64,000 nucleotides of DNA from a bacterium (GTDB taxonomy: Bacteria > Chloroflexota > Chloroflexia > Chloroflexales > Kallotenuaceae). Position numbers and translations under genes: made by a program. Below, piece after piece: positions 9,241 through 17,755 of the stretch. The stretch lies in assembly GCA_016781525.1 (NCBI GenBank), contig JADDQE010000263.1:1-64000 (forward strand). The letters are read 5' to 3'. Positions within the stretch are counted from its first letter, which is position 1. Each line of letters opens with the position of its first letter. The notes under the pieces were generated by a model that was not told where the DNA came from, did not search any database, and saw only the letters and a program-made list of their open reading frames with translations.

Positions 9241-11253
9241 CTACTCGCCTGGCACGGCGTCATACATTGCACGAACCTTCGCGCGCCACTCTACAAGCTC
9301 GGCCCTCCACTTCTTCAGCTCGCTGGGCGCTCGCTCGGCTGCCAAATTCATCTGTTCAGCTGGGTCAGACGCGAGGTTGAAGAACTCCTCGGGCCGGTCA
9401 TCGAAGTGGTAGATGAATTTCTGGTACCCTTTCAAGCTCGCCATGCACCCTTTTTCACCTGAGCAACTGAACATCAAGGTGCGGTTCTCTGGCAGTGGCC
9501 GCAGAAACGAGGTGCCATTGTACGGCCCGCCCTGGATTTGGTAGCCTAAAAGGTCGGCGACAGTCGGGAGGATATCCAATTGGGTCACTGGCCCTTCGAT
9601 GCGCTCGCCGTGCATATAGCGCTGCGGGTCATGGATCAGCAGGGGTATCCGCAGACCTTCTTCGTAAATCGCGTTGTCGTGCCCATTTCGCCCATGCTCT
9701 CCGAAGCCCTGTCCATGGTCGCCCAAGAGGACGAAGATAGTATCCTCGTACAGGCCCAGCTGGCGGTATTGGTCGAATAGGTGCTTGAGAAAGAAATCCT
9801 GGTTGCGAACGCTGTTCAAGTAGCGGTTAACAACGTCGTCGTCCGTATAGGCCACCCGACCGTAGCGCTTCTGGGGCGCTAGGTAGTCGTGGTGTGGCGC
9901 CGACGTAAGGTAGGCGGTCAGAAAGGGCTCGTCGCGATGCTGCTCCAGCCAGGCTCGACTTGGCTCCAACATAACCTCGTCCTCGAGCCCGAAGTAGTTT
10001 GTGGGCTCGAACCCCACGGTGTTCATGTGCTCCAAGGAATAAAAGTCCTCGTAGCCAAGGTTCTCCAGAATCTGCTGGCTATTTTCAAATGTCTTCACCT
10101 GCGACATAAAGTACGCCGTATTGTAGCCCTGTGCCTTTAGTAGATGAGGTAAACAGATGTCGGGTAGCGTGCTCGGTATCGCCAGTAGCCTCGTCCTGGG
10201 AGCATCGAGTGGCGGATAGATGCCACAGTTGATCGCAGTCAGAGCGTTGTGGGTATGTGGGATAACCGCGTAGGCTCGCTCTACGAGTAGACTACGCTTG
10301 GCTAACTCGTCCAGGAAGGGCGTCGTCGGTAGCGCCTTGTTATAGGGGGTGGTGGCCGATGCGCGAGTAGACTCTAGAAAGATCAACACGACGTTGCGGC
10401 GCTTGTTTGAGGAGGCCGGTACAAGGCTTGCTTGCTGCGGGATCGGCTTGACATCAAGGCCCGTTGGGACCTCCGGCAGCTCCTCGCCTTGGGCCACGTC
10501 GATACTGGTCACCATTACGTTGACGACGGCATCGCGCGCGAAGGATTTACTGACACCTGTGGAGCTTACGCCCGGCAACAGGGATAGCCCGAAAAACGTG
10601 GTCGCGCCAAGCAGCAGGCCGGTCGTCCAAAAGGGTCGAGACCAAGCCCGTACTTTCTTGGAATGATTGGCGTCCTGACGGGCCCACTGCCCGACCAAGT
10701 ACGCCGCCAGAGGTGGCGCGATCAGCGAGTACACGACGGCGCCGACGACGAGCGCCAGAATTCCGGCACTGGCTTCACTCGCTATCAAACCACCCAGTTC
10801 GTCGAAGGCAGTGACGCCAAGGACAACCGTCTCAGAGTTGAGCGTCGAACCCGTCGCGTTGAAATATTGGTACGCGATCGTGCTGATCAAGACGACACAG
10901 ACCGTGGCCAGGTGAAACAACACAACGATGATTGGGCGAAATAGACCTTTCCTCAGCGCCGCGAACAATCCGATCCAAAGGCAGACATAGCCCAAGCTGA
11001 AGAATAGATCAGACTGGATAAGCCCAACATCGGTAGTGAAACCGCTGGGCCTTGGCTCCTGCAGGGGAATCTGCATGAGGACAAGCGCTTTGCTGGGCTC
11101 GTTTGCCCGCGGTCTCGTCGCTATAAGGTGAATCCTTAGCACCAGGTCGTATATGACGAAAGGAATCAGAAGACTGAGCAGGTAAGCCCAGTCGCGTGCG
11201 CCGAGTAGAGGCTGAGCTCCATGATTTGCGAAATTGCCTGTTTTAATTGACAT
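9241..11253 (-). CDS. Membrane sulfatase-family protein (LtaS/phosphoglycerol transferase-like)
   Basis: 670 residues from the ATG with AAGGCG just upstream; a longer frame adds 40 unlikely residues. Five or so membrane spans fill residues 20-230 (e.g. LLSLLIPFVIYDLVL, ILALVVGAVVYSLIAPPLAAY). The outside catalytic domain follows: VVLIFLESTRASATTPY with the candidate nucleophile region, then NALTAINCGIYP, and LLGDHGQGFGEHGRNGHDN with metal-binding Asp/His. This is the alkaline-phosphatase-superfamily sulfatase layout of LtaS, OpgB and EptA enzymes, which transfer or cut phosphoglycerol or phosphoethanolamine groups, or sulfate esters. Substrate not readable. Standing alone, with no polymer-synthesis neighbours. 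Confidence 0.85.
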   Translation of the reverse strand: MSIKTGNFANHGAQPLLGARDWAYLLSLLIPFVIYDLVLRIHLIATRPRANEPSKALVLMQIPLQEPRPSGFTTDVGLIQSDLFFSLGYVCLWIGLFAALRKGLFRPIIVVLFHLATVCVVLISTIAYQYFNATGSTLNSETVVLGVTAFDELGGLIASEASAGILALVVGAVVYSLIAPPLAAYLVGQWARQDANHSKKVRAWSRPFWTTGLLLGATTFFGLSLLPGVSSTGVSKSFARDAVVNVMVTSIDVAQGEELPEVPTGLDVKPIPQQASLVPASSNKRRNVVLIFLESTRASATTPYNKALPTTPFLDELAKRSLLVERAYAVIPHTHNALTAINCGIYPPLDAPRTRLLAIPSTLPDICLPHLLKAQGYNTAYFMSQVKTFENSQQILENLGYEDFYSLEHMNTVGFEPTNYFGLEDEVMLEPSRAWLEQHRDEPFLTAYLTSAPHHDYLAPQKRYGRVAYTDDDVVNRYLNSVRNQDFFLKHLFDQYRQLGLYEDTIFVLLGDHGQGFGEHGRNGHDNAIYEEGLRIPLLIHDPQRYMHGERIEGPVTQLDILPTVADLLGYQIQGGPYNGTSFLRPLPENRTLMFSCSGEKGCMASLKGYQKFIYHFDDRPEEFFNLASDPAEQMNLAAERAPSELKKWRAELVEWRAKVRAMYDAVPGE

Positions 11254-11508
11254 AAAACGCCTTGCTGCTAAAAGGCTACCGGGGTAGCTGTCAGATACGT
11301 GTAAACTCGGGTTGAAAACATTGTTGTGAACGCTTTCTAGATTGTGGACGTAATTATACAAAGGACTGGACATCTGGTTCTTGGGAATTTCGCGTGATTC
11401 TGCGCATCAATCCGCAGCAAGTGGTGTTTCCGGTCCCGCCCTTGACGTCAGGTGAGCCTGCACTGTCACGCAAATGCTGGCGACACCTGTGGCAACATCC
11501 GAACATTG

Positions 11509-11514
11509 TATAAT
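11509..11514 (+). promoter_or_regulatory. Candidate -10 box (TATAAT)
   Basis: A perfect TATAAT 70 bases ahead of the metallophosphoesterase remnant, within the divergent 11254-11583 gap. The sequence 17 bases further up (CCTGTG) is a poor -35, so the call rests on the -10 alone. Confidence 0.3.
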
Positions 11515-11583
11515 CTGCTGTCGACCTTGTGATGCAGCAGTCTCCGGTACAGATTATGCGTGAGAGGCGACCAGGAGGATGCT

Positions 11584-11760
11584 GTGCTGCGGCTCTTTTT
11601 TGCGACCGATATTCATGGCTCGGATATTTGTTGGAAGAAGTTTCTCAACGCTGGGAAATTTTATCAGGCCAACGTGCTGGTGCTGGGCGACCATATCCAT
11701 GAGGCCAAGGGCGCCGTGCGGCTCAAGCAGACCTTGGACAAGGAAATCCCGGTCGAGTAA
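11584..11760 (+). pseudogene. Calcineurin-like metallophosphoesterase, N-terminal remnant
   Basis: From a GTG with AGGAGG six bases upstream the frame encodes [20 protein letters not shown], where ATDIHGS is the first metal motif (DxH) of calcineurin-like phosphoesterases, followed by [16 protein letters not shown], where intact relatives have GGD. The protein ends after 58 residues although the family needs about 250. The GD motif is already altered (VLGDH for xGGD) and nothing of the later GNHD or GHxH motifs follows. I read it as a decayed gene whose expression signals are still intact. Confidence 0.55.
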
Positions 11761-11825
11761 GCGGCAGCCCCGAGGCTCCCTAGGATGTGGTGCGGCGCCG
11801 CAGCGTATAAAGGATTGACCCTGAT

Positions 11826-12572
11826 ATGCCGAAGCAGGGGAATTTGACAGACTTCCACTGTGTCATTTTCGACAAGGACGGCACCCTGATCGACTTTTGG
11901 GCGATGTGGGCGAGCTGGATCCGTGAGCTCGCTCAACGCCTCGATCTGGTTGCAGGCAAGGATATTACAACGCCGCTTTTCCGCGGAGTTGGCTTCGATC
12001 CGGTGGGCGACGCGATCGATCCACTAGGACCGCTGGCGTTGATGCCGCTCGATGAGTTTCGGGCCCTCGTAGCAGGTGTCGTGGAAGCCGCCGGTGTCCC
12101 CGACCCCGCCGCAGTTGTTACCGCCGCGTGGTGCGCTCCAGATCCCGTGGCTACTGCCAAGCCATTGGCCGACTTGCCCGCGCTTTTTGATGCACTCAGC
12201 GCAGCGGGTCTCCAGATTGCGATCGCGACAAGCGATAACCGTGCGCTGACGGAGGCAACTTTGGACGCGCTCGGCATTACTAGATACCTTGCAGCCGTGC
12301 TGTGCGCGGACGACGGCCTACCGATCAAACCTGCGCCCGATATGATCCTCGCAATTTGCGAGCGTCTCGGTGTTCGGCCCGCGGATGCTGTGATGGTCGG
12401 CGACTCGATCGTCGATGTGCAGATGGGGCGGGCCGCACAGGTTGGCCTTGTCGTCGGTGTGCTATCGGGGCTGAGCGACGAGGCGCTCCTCCAGCCGTAT
12501 GCCGATCTTGTCCTGCCGTCGATTGCCGATCTCGTCCGCACGGGAGCTGCGCAGTCGTTTTCAGACGTCTAG
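11826..12572 (+). CDS. HAD-IA family hydrolase (phosphoglycolate-phosphatase-like)
   Basis: 248 residues. Motif I is VIFDKDGTLIDF, with K in place of the usual M or S; motif II is IAIATSDNR; the lysine is in DGLPIKPAPDM; motif III is MVGDSIVDVQMGRAAQVG. A helical C1 cap lies between residues about 20 and 95. Members dephosphorylate phosphoglycolate, sugar phosphates or nucleotides in the cytoplasm; the substrate is unknown. AAAGGA lies about 11 bases before the ATG. It ends 91 bases before the convergent ECF operon, the two separated by a strong hairpin. Confidence 0.88.
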   Translation: MPKQGNLTDFHCVIFDKDGTLIDFWAMWASWIRELAQRLDLVAGKDITTPLFRGVGFDPVGDAIDPLGPLALMPLDEFRALVAGVVEAAGVPDPAAVVTAAWCAPDPVATAKPLADLPALFDALSAAGLQIAIATSDNRALTEATLDALGITRYLAAVLCADDGLPIKPAPDMILAICERLGVRPADAVMVGDSIVDVQMGRAAQVGLVVGVLSGLSDEALLQPYADLVLPSIADLVRTGAAQSFSDV

Positions 12573-12648
12573 CATGCCGATCCCGCGCATGCCTTTGTGG
12601 TCGTCGAGGCGTTCTTCCTTAGGCTCGCCCATAACACCGCCTTAACTA

Positions 12649-12680
12649 AGCAGGGCCAGCACATCATTGCTGACCCTGCT
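12649..12680. terminator. Bidirectional hairpin between convergent genes
   Basis: AGCAGGGcCAGCA pairs with TGCTGaCCCTGCT (12 pairs and one mismatch) around a six-base loop. It covers the stop codon of the minus-strand ATPase gene and lies 76 bases past the plus-strand HAD gene, so it can end transcripts from both sides. T-runs are weak on both strands. Confidence 0.5.
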
Positions 12681-13485
12681 GGTGTTGCCGTGCCTCTAGA
12701 GCGTCGAGGAGTGCCTCAGGCTGCCAGGCTAGGGGGAGACCCAGGCGTGCCGTCAGTCGAGCCAGCTGGGGAAGCTCGACTGCCGTCTGTTCCAGAACCT
12801 CGGGGCGTCCAAATACTTCCTCGGCGGGACCATCCAGCAGTACGCGTCCTCCGCCGAGAACGATTAGGCGATGGCAGTGGTCCGCGCAAAAGTCGATATC
12901 GTGACTAATCGTAATGACAGTCCGGCCGGCAGCACGCAGGTTGTCGATGATCGCCCCGATTACCTGAATACCGCGTGCGTCTTGTCCGGTCGTAGGCTCA
13001 TCCAGTACTAAAATAGGAGTGTCCATAGCGAGAACAGAGGCGAGAGTGACACGCTTACGCAGAGCCGGAAGCAAATCATGGGGGTGGTCCTCGGCGAACT
13101 CGGTCAGCTCGGTTAAGCGGAGCGCTTGTGTGACGAGAGCGGTCGCCCGGTCGGCAGGGTAGCCGAGGTTGCGCGGCCCGAACGCCAGCTCGTCGCGCAC
13201 TGTCCGCTTGAAGATTTGGTGTTCAGGGTGCTGGAAGACGTAGCCAACCTGCGCGGCGAGCTTGGCGACCGTATGCTGGCGAGTGTCCAGGTCTCCAATC
13301 AACACGCGCCCCTGCGTGGGCTGCAGCAGCCCATTGAGCTGGCGGGCGAGGGTCGTCTTGCCGGCGCCATTTTGGCCGATGAGGGCGATACTCTCACCGG
13401 GCGCAATCGAGAACGAGATATTTTGTAGTGCGACGACACCATTGGGATAGGTGTACGCGACCTGCTCCACGTGCAGCGGAATCAT
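12664..13485 (-). CDS. ecfA: ECF transporter ATPase with degenerate signature motif
   Basis: 273 residues; ATP-binding subunit of an energy-coupling-factor transporter. Walker A GQNGAGKTT is at 37-45, the Q-loop reads VFQHPEHQ, Walker B ILVLDEP at 158-164 and the H-loop ISHD. The segment that should hold LSGGQ or the ECF variant LGKGERQR reads LLPALRKRV (138-146), so Ser, Gly-Gly and Gln are missing. ECF transporters use a pair of ATPases, in which one of the two ATP sites may be weak, so this is likely the weaker partner. Its start overlaps the stop of the second ATPase by four bases (ATGA). Confidence 0.93.
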   Translation of the reverse strand: MIPLHVEQVAYTYPNGVVALQNISFSIAPGESIALIGQNGAGKTTLARQLNGLLQPTQGRVLIGDLDTRQHTVAKLAAQVGYVFQHPEHQIFKRTVRDELAFGPRNLGYPADRATALVTQALRLTELTEFAEDHPHDLLPALRKRVTLASVLAMDTPILVLDEPTTGQDARGIQVIGAIIDNLRAAGRTVITISHDIDFCADHCHRLIVLGGGRVLLDGPAEEVFGRPEVLEQTAVELPQLARLTARLGLPLAWQPEALLDALEARQHQQGQQ

Positions 13486-14357
13486 TTCGGGTACTCACCC
13501 TCGGCCTGCGTGGGGAGCCGCGCCTCACCAAAGCCGTAGACTGCTTGGTCGAGCGTCACCGGCAGCGGCAGATCTGTCGGCCACAGGCTGCGCTCAAGAC
13601 CAGCCCGCGCGGCGGTCGTGTAGCGCGACACGGCGACGCCCAGACGTGCAGCCTCAGGGTCTGCCAGCACCTTTTGGGGTGGGCCATCCAGTTGCACGCG
13701 GCCCTCGTCCAGAACGATTACTCGATCGGCGAAGGCTGCAACCATCTCGGGCTTATGCTCGACCAGCAGTACGGTAACGCCGGTCTCCGCTAGGCCTTTG
13801 ATTGCTTGAAAGACCTCTTGCGTACCGAGCGGATCGAGCTGTGACGTCGGTTCGTCCAGCAGCAGCACGCGCGGACCCATTACCAAGATGGAGGCGAGCG
13901 CCACACGCTGCTGCTGACCTCCCGAGAGCTCGAATGGCGAGCGTTCCGCAAGGGTAGTGATGCCCAATTTCTCAAGCACATCCGCGATGCGTTCCTGCAT
14001 TTCCGCCCGCGGAATACCAAGATTCTCCAATCCAAAAGCCAGCTCCTCACGCACCGTATAGCGCGCACCGGAGATCTGATTGAGGGGATTGTGGAAGACC
14101 AGGCCGCAGTGCTTTACTAGTTCGCCCAGCGGATGCTCGACCGTTTGCCGGCCGTTGACGATTACATCGCCGACAAGCTCTCCATTGAAATGGTGCGGCG
14201 CAAAACCGGCGATGACGTAGCAGAGCGTAGACTTGCCGGCTCCATTTGGGCCAACCACGGCGCACAGCTCGCCAGCCTGAATCGCGAGATCAACTCCATT
14301 GAGCGTGGGGAGCTCTGCACCTGGATAGGTGTACCGGACGCCACGCAGTTCGATCAT
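13482..14357 (-). CDS. ecfA: ECF transporter ATPase, canonical signature
   Basis: 291 residues from the ATG that overlaps the ecfT stop (ATGA) with GGAGG six bases upstream; a longer frame exists but is not needed. Walker A GPNGAGKST is at 36-44, LSGGQQQR at 144-151, Walker B VLLLDEP and the H-loop VEHKPE. The Q-loop reads LVFHNPLNQI, with His where FQNP is usual. It is the partner of the next gene, and together they power substrate import through EcfT and the S component. The complementary defects, signature in one and Q-loop in the other, fit an asymmetric ATPase pair. Confidence 0.93.
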   Translation of the reverse strand: MIELRGVRYTYPGAELPTLNGVDLAIQAGELCAVVGPNGAGKSTLCYVIAGFAPHHFNGELVGDVIVNGRQTVEHPLGELVKHCGLVFHNPLNQISGARYTVREELAFGLENLGIPRAEMQERIADVLEKLGITTLAERSPFELSGGQQQRVALASILVMGPRVLLLDEPTSQLDPLGTQEVFQAIKGLAETGVTVLLVEHKPEMVAAFADRVIVLDEGRVQLDGPPQKVLADPEAARLGVAVSRYTTAARAGLERSLWPTDLPLPVTLDQAVYGFGEARLPTQAEGEYPK

Positions 14358-15130
14358 TGCAGCGCCTCCAAGAGCCGCCATGCGATGAGCCCCGCGATAC
14401 CGAGAACAACGGCCCACCGGGCTATGCGCTCCGCAGCTGGGTCCCGCAGATCGTAAAGGCTTGTCTTTGCGCTTGTCGCACTAAACGCTCGGGCTTCCAA
14501 TGCCAGCGTGCGTTCCTCAACGTCGAGGAGGGCGCCGAGCACGAGCGGCCCGACCAGCGGGCCGAGCGCGCGCATTCGCACCAGCAGTGACCCTTGTGTT
14601 TCAAGGCCTCGTGCACGCTGCGCGTCGATGATCGTCCGGGCCCGCTCGCGCATCTGTGGCACAATCTGCAGCGTTGTGACGACGACATAGGCGAGCGGTG
14701 GCGGAAACCCCTTTTGAACCAATCCCGTCATCAAAAGGCCGGGGTGCGTTGTCAAGAGCGTCAGCAAGAGCGCGCCCGTAATCAGTAAAATTCGAACCGT
14801 GGACGCGAAAGCAAAGCGAACCCCCTCAGCTTTAACCGTAAGAGGACCGAGGCGCGCAAGAATCTGTGTTCCCTCCGGAAAAAAGAAACTCTGTATCAAG
14901 AACAGAGAGATCGCAAACGGCAAGAGCAGCCGCCAGCTCGTCGACAAAAACGGGCCGGGTACTTGTGCGACATAGCTGAGGGGCACCAGCACAGCTACGT
15001 ACAACAGCAGCGGAGCCCAGTCCACTGGAGCTCCCAGCGCAACCGCAATCAGTCCGAAGCTTAGCGTAAGCTTCGTGAGCGGATGGAGCCGGTGAATCGG
15101 GCTGTCGCGCGGTTGGTAGAGCGAGATCAT
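14354..15130 (-). CDS. ecfT: ECF transporter transmembrane component
   Basis: 258 residues starting MISLYQPRDSPIHRLHPLTK, the usual opening before the first membrane helices of EcfT. Several spans follow (LTLSFGLIAVALGAPV, PLLLYVAVLVPLSYVAQV, ILLITGALLLTLLTT). The coupling motifs RARG, in IDAQRARGLETQGS, and a later ARAF (LALEARAFSA) are the two Ala-Arg-X sites that insert into the ATPase grooves. Starts and stops overlap by ATGA on both sides, so the four genes are translationally coupled. It joins the two ATPases to the S component. Confidence 0.95.
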   Translation of the reverse strand: MISLYQPRDSPIHRLHPLTKLTLSFGLIAVALGAPVDWAPLLLYVAVLVPLSYVAQVPGPFLSTSWRLLLPFAISLFLIQSFFFPEGTQILARLGPLTVKAEGVRFAFASTVRILLITGALLLTLLTTHPGLLMTGLVQKGFPPPLAYVVVTTLQIVPQMRERARTIIDAQRARGLETQGSLLVRMRALGPLVGPLVLGALLDVEERTLALEARAFSATSAKTSLYDLRDPAAERIARWAVVLGIAGLIAWRLLEALQ

Positions 15131-15906
15131 CGTGGCAGCTGTGAGGCGGTTGTGCCGGACTGGCTAAAACGTGACCGGACCCGCGGCGGCAGCGCGACCA
15201 CGATGAAGTAGACGATGACGAATGAGATGAGCTTGTCGAGCGGATCCGCGGCCAAGCCTTGGAAGGTCGACGCCTGCAGCAGGGTCGCTCCATATGCCCT
15301 AAATGCGGCAACCAATGCATCTGTGCCGCCGCCGGTCACTCCACCGAAGATAAATGCCGACAGAGGGGCCGACAGCAGTGCGGCAACAAGGCCGGTGAGT
15401 AGGCCCGCGATTGGAACCAGATAGATGCGCTTGAACCAGCCGAGCCGAGCAAACAACCCGGCAAGCAGCCCGATCACGATCGCTACGACCGCGAATGGCA
15501 GTGGCACGGCGCGAAAAAGCCCCCAGATAATATTGGCGAGACCGCCGGTGGCCGCCCCTGCCCACGGGCCGACCAGCACACCGACCAGGACCGTTCCGAT
15601 CGAGTCGAGGTATAGGGGAAGTTTGAGAAGCGTCACAATCTCACCGATCACGATGTTGATCGCGATGGCGAGCGGAATAAGCGCGTAGGTCGACGTCGTA
15701 AACTGGCGCGCAACCCCCCAGATAATCAGCCCCGCCCCGATCAAATAGCCGGCGAGGGCAATCAGTGCTCCAGTGTTCGCTGTGGGCGACTGATCGAGAC
15801 CGCTGGGCCGCGAAAGTACCAGAAGAAGGTATGTTGCGGCGACGACGGCAAGACCGGCTCCAACTAGGAGCCACTGTGGACGTGATTGTGAGGCGCCGTA
15901 ACGCAT
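15127..15906 (-). CDS. ECF transporter substrate-binding S component
   Basis: 259 residues from the ATG with AAGGAG seven bases upstream. About six membrane spans: WLLVGAGLAVVAATYLLLVL, LIALAGYLIGAGLIIWGVA, YALIPLAIAINIVIGEIVTL, IGTVLVGVLVGPWAGAATGG, VVAIVIGLLAGLFARLG and a late ISFVIVYFIVVAL. The block LKLPLYLDSIGTVLVGVLVG is typical of a group of ECF S components with undefined substrate. It is the first gene of the operon and shares it only with the coupling module, so specificity cannot be told from neighbours; there is no riboswitch-sized leader either. Confidence 0.9.
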   Translation of the reverse strand: MRYGASQSRPQWLLVGAGLAVVAATYLLLVLSRPSGLDQSPTANTGALIALAGYLIGAGLIIWGVARQFTTSTYALIPLAIAINIVIGEIVTLLKLPLYLDSIGTVLVGVLVGPWAGAATGGLANIIWGLFRAVPLPFAVVAIVIGLLAGLFARLGWFKRIYLVPIAGLLTGLVAALLSAPLSAFIFGGVTGGGTDALVAAFRAYGATLLQASTFQGLAADPLDKLISFVIVYFIVVALPPRVRSRFSQSGTTASQLPR

Positions 15907-15942
15907 CGAAGTCTCCTTGATAGTTCTGTCGTGAGCGTGCTT

Positions 15943-15948
15943 ATTATA
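15943..15948 (-). promoter_or_regulatory. Candidate -10 box (TATAAT) of the ECF operon
   Basis: TATAAT on the minus strand 37 bases before the S-component start. No recognisable -35 at 16-18 bases. If right, the leader is about 30 bases, which excludes a riboswitch in it. The remainder of 15907-16208 shows nothing else. Confidence 0.4.
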
Positions 15949-16208
15949 CGCGACCATCGCCAGTCGCTTGCGGCCCCGACGCTGTTGGAATGCACTGCTG
16001 CAGTGTTCCACTGGTGCGCCGCATACGCTGTTCCGTCGAGACGCGGTCAATCTATTGCGGTCGCGAACGCGTAGTATGGAAGGGAGCAGAAGCCCCTGGG
16101 TGCAGGCTCAATGTAAGAGGGATAGGTGGTAAGGTGGCCGCTTCTCAGCGAACAGGTTTAGGCAAGATCAGCGACGACACCGTGGTGGCCAGCTCAGGAT
16201 CCTTGTGG

Positions 16209-17240
16209 ATGCCAAAGCGTGTGTTGTTCACTCCGGCGGCTTTAGCGGAAGCATGGGGCCGGCAGATTTATGACCGCGTGAGTGCGCTCGGCCTGCCGAT
16301 CGAAGAGCTTCGGAGCAACCGGCTTGTAGGTCTGCGCGGAGCCAATCAGCGTGAGACGTACAACCTGGCGAAACGGACCCTGGCGGTCGTGACTGCTCCG
16401 CCGAGCGCGTTCAAGCTACAGCCCACTCCACCCTCTGCAGATTGGCAACTTAATCTAGCCGAGGGCTGTCCCGCGCACTGTCAGTACTGCTATCTGGCCG
16501 GCAGCCTCCAAGGACCGCCGGTCGTCCGTGTCTTTGCCAATCTGCCGTCGCTCTTAGATAACCTGTCGCGCTACGAACGTCCGGGCGGGACGACGTTTGA
16601 GGCATCCTGTTATACGGACCCGCTCAGTCTGGAGCACCTTACAGGTAGCTTGTCAGAATGTATTCGGCATTTTGGAAGCCGAGCCGCCAACCTAAGCTCC
16701 ACCGCGTTACGCTGGGTTACCAAGTTCGACGCGGTGGATGGCTTGCTGGATTTGCCCCACCATGGTCGGACACGTTGCCGTGTAAGTGTTAATGCCGCGC
16801 CGATCACGGGCCGGATGGAAGGAGGAACCGCCTCGACGTCCTCACGGCTGCAAGCGCTGCGAAAGCTGGCGGCACCCCGTAGCCACGGAGGTGGTAACTA
16901 TCCCGTAGGGTTGGTAATCGCTCCGATCATGCCCATCGACGACTGGCGGACGCACTATCGTCAGCTCCTCGAGGAGGCGCAGCAAGCGCTTGATTTTCCG
17001 TGTGACTTGAGCTTCGAGCTTATTACTCACCGTTTCACGCCTGCCTCCAAGGACGTGTTGCGCGAGTGGTATCCGAAGAGCGGCCTGGATATGAACGAGG
17101 CAACCCGCCGTGTGAAACAGAATCGGTTCGGCAGTACGAAGTACGTTTACCGGCACGAGACAATGGCCGACCTCCGTGCGTTTTTTGAGCGTGAGATCGC
17201 CGTTCGATTCCCGCGAGCGTCACTTCAGTACTGGACATAG
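16209..17240 (+). CDS. Spore photoproduct lyase-like radical SAM protein
   Basis: 343 residues starting MPKRVLFTPAALAEAWGRQI; upstream extension lacks family features. The radical-SAM cluster motif is EGCPAHCQYCYL with Cys 87, 91 and 94 (CxxxCxxC), and ASCYTDPLSLEH follows, as in SplB relatives, which cleave the thymine dimer of spores. Later parts match too: VSVNAAPITGRMEGGT and VGLVIAPIMPIDDW. In non-sporing bacteria such homologues are of unknown role, so DNA photoproduct repair is an inference. It is transcribed away from the ECF operon. A cysteine near the active site (SFELITHRF region) was not found. Confidence 0.85.
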   Translation: MPKRVLFTPAALAEAWGRQIYDRVSALGLPIEELRSNRLVGLRGANQRETYNLAKRTLAVVTAPPSAFKLQPTPPSADWQLNLAEGCPAHCQYCYLAGSLQGPPVVRVFANLPSLLDNLSRYERPGGTTFEASCYTDPLSLEHLTGSLSECIRHFGSRAANLSSTALRWVTKFDAVDGLLDLPHHGRTRCRVSVNAAPITGRMEGGTASTSSRLQALRKLAAPRSHGGGNYPVGLVIAPIMPIDDWRTHYRQLLEEAQQALDFPCDLSFELITHRFTPASKDVLREWYPKSGLDMNEATRRVKQNRFGSTKYVYRHETMADLRAFFEREIAVRFPRASLQYWT

Positions 17241-17755
17241 ACACACTATTGCCCGGTCGATATGCCACCTATCAGACCAGCGGTACTTCAAGGGCTAGCG
17301 CTAGTCCTTCATGATGTTCGTAGCTTGCATGGTGTGCGATACTATGAAACAAAGCTTCGCCCTCCCACGTTTAACCGCTAGATGGAAGGGGCACCGCCGT
17401 GGAACGGGAACCAATCGGTGAGGATGAGCTGCGCGACGCTGGCCGAGCTGTCGAACGCGTGTCACGCGGCGAGGTGGAGCCCTTCGAGCGACTGCTGCGG
17501 GGTATTGTCCATACGCTCGTTGCAACGTATCGTGTGGGCCACACTCGGTGCCAACGGCGAGCTGCCACACGACGGAGGAGGCGCATAGGGCCGGCCACCA
17601 CTGAGTGTCCTGGCGTTCTGCGCTAGCGATGACAATGTCGCAAGGCTGGACGGTGCTCGGACGCGGCAGAAGCTAATGGGACCGGGGTAGGACGGCCTCC
17701 CCGACCGGAGCAGCAGTTTTGCTGCAGCTCCGGTACTCGGTTGTCGCTGCAGTTG
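17241..17755. other. Gene-poor gap with a possible sigma-factor scrap
   Basis: From GTG at 17399 a short frame reads DEL..AGRAVERVSRGEVEPFERLL, which recalls the start of ECF sigma factors (VxRxxxGDxxAFExLY), and then degenerates after about 48 residues. I give this little weight. Nothing else is supported in the gap; a CTAGCGCTAG palindrome lies near 17293. Confidence 0.25.

Noticed and set aside
11933-12541. 202-codon minus-strand frame opposite the HAD hydrolase
   Set aside because: Ala/Ser/Arg-rich shadow; HAD motifs on the plus strand are intact.
15907-16208. Riboswitch ahead of the ECF operon
   Set aside because: Candidate -10 box leaves only about 30 bases of leader and no conserved riboswitch motif is seen.
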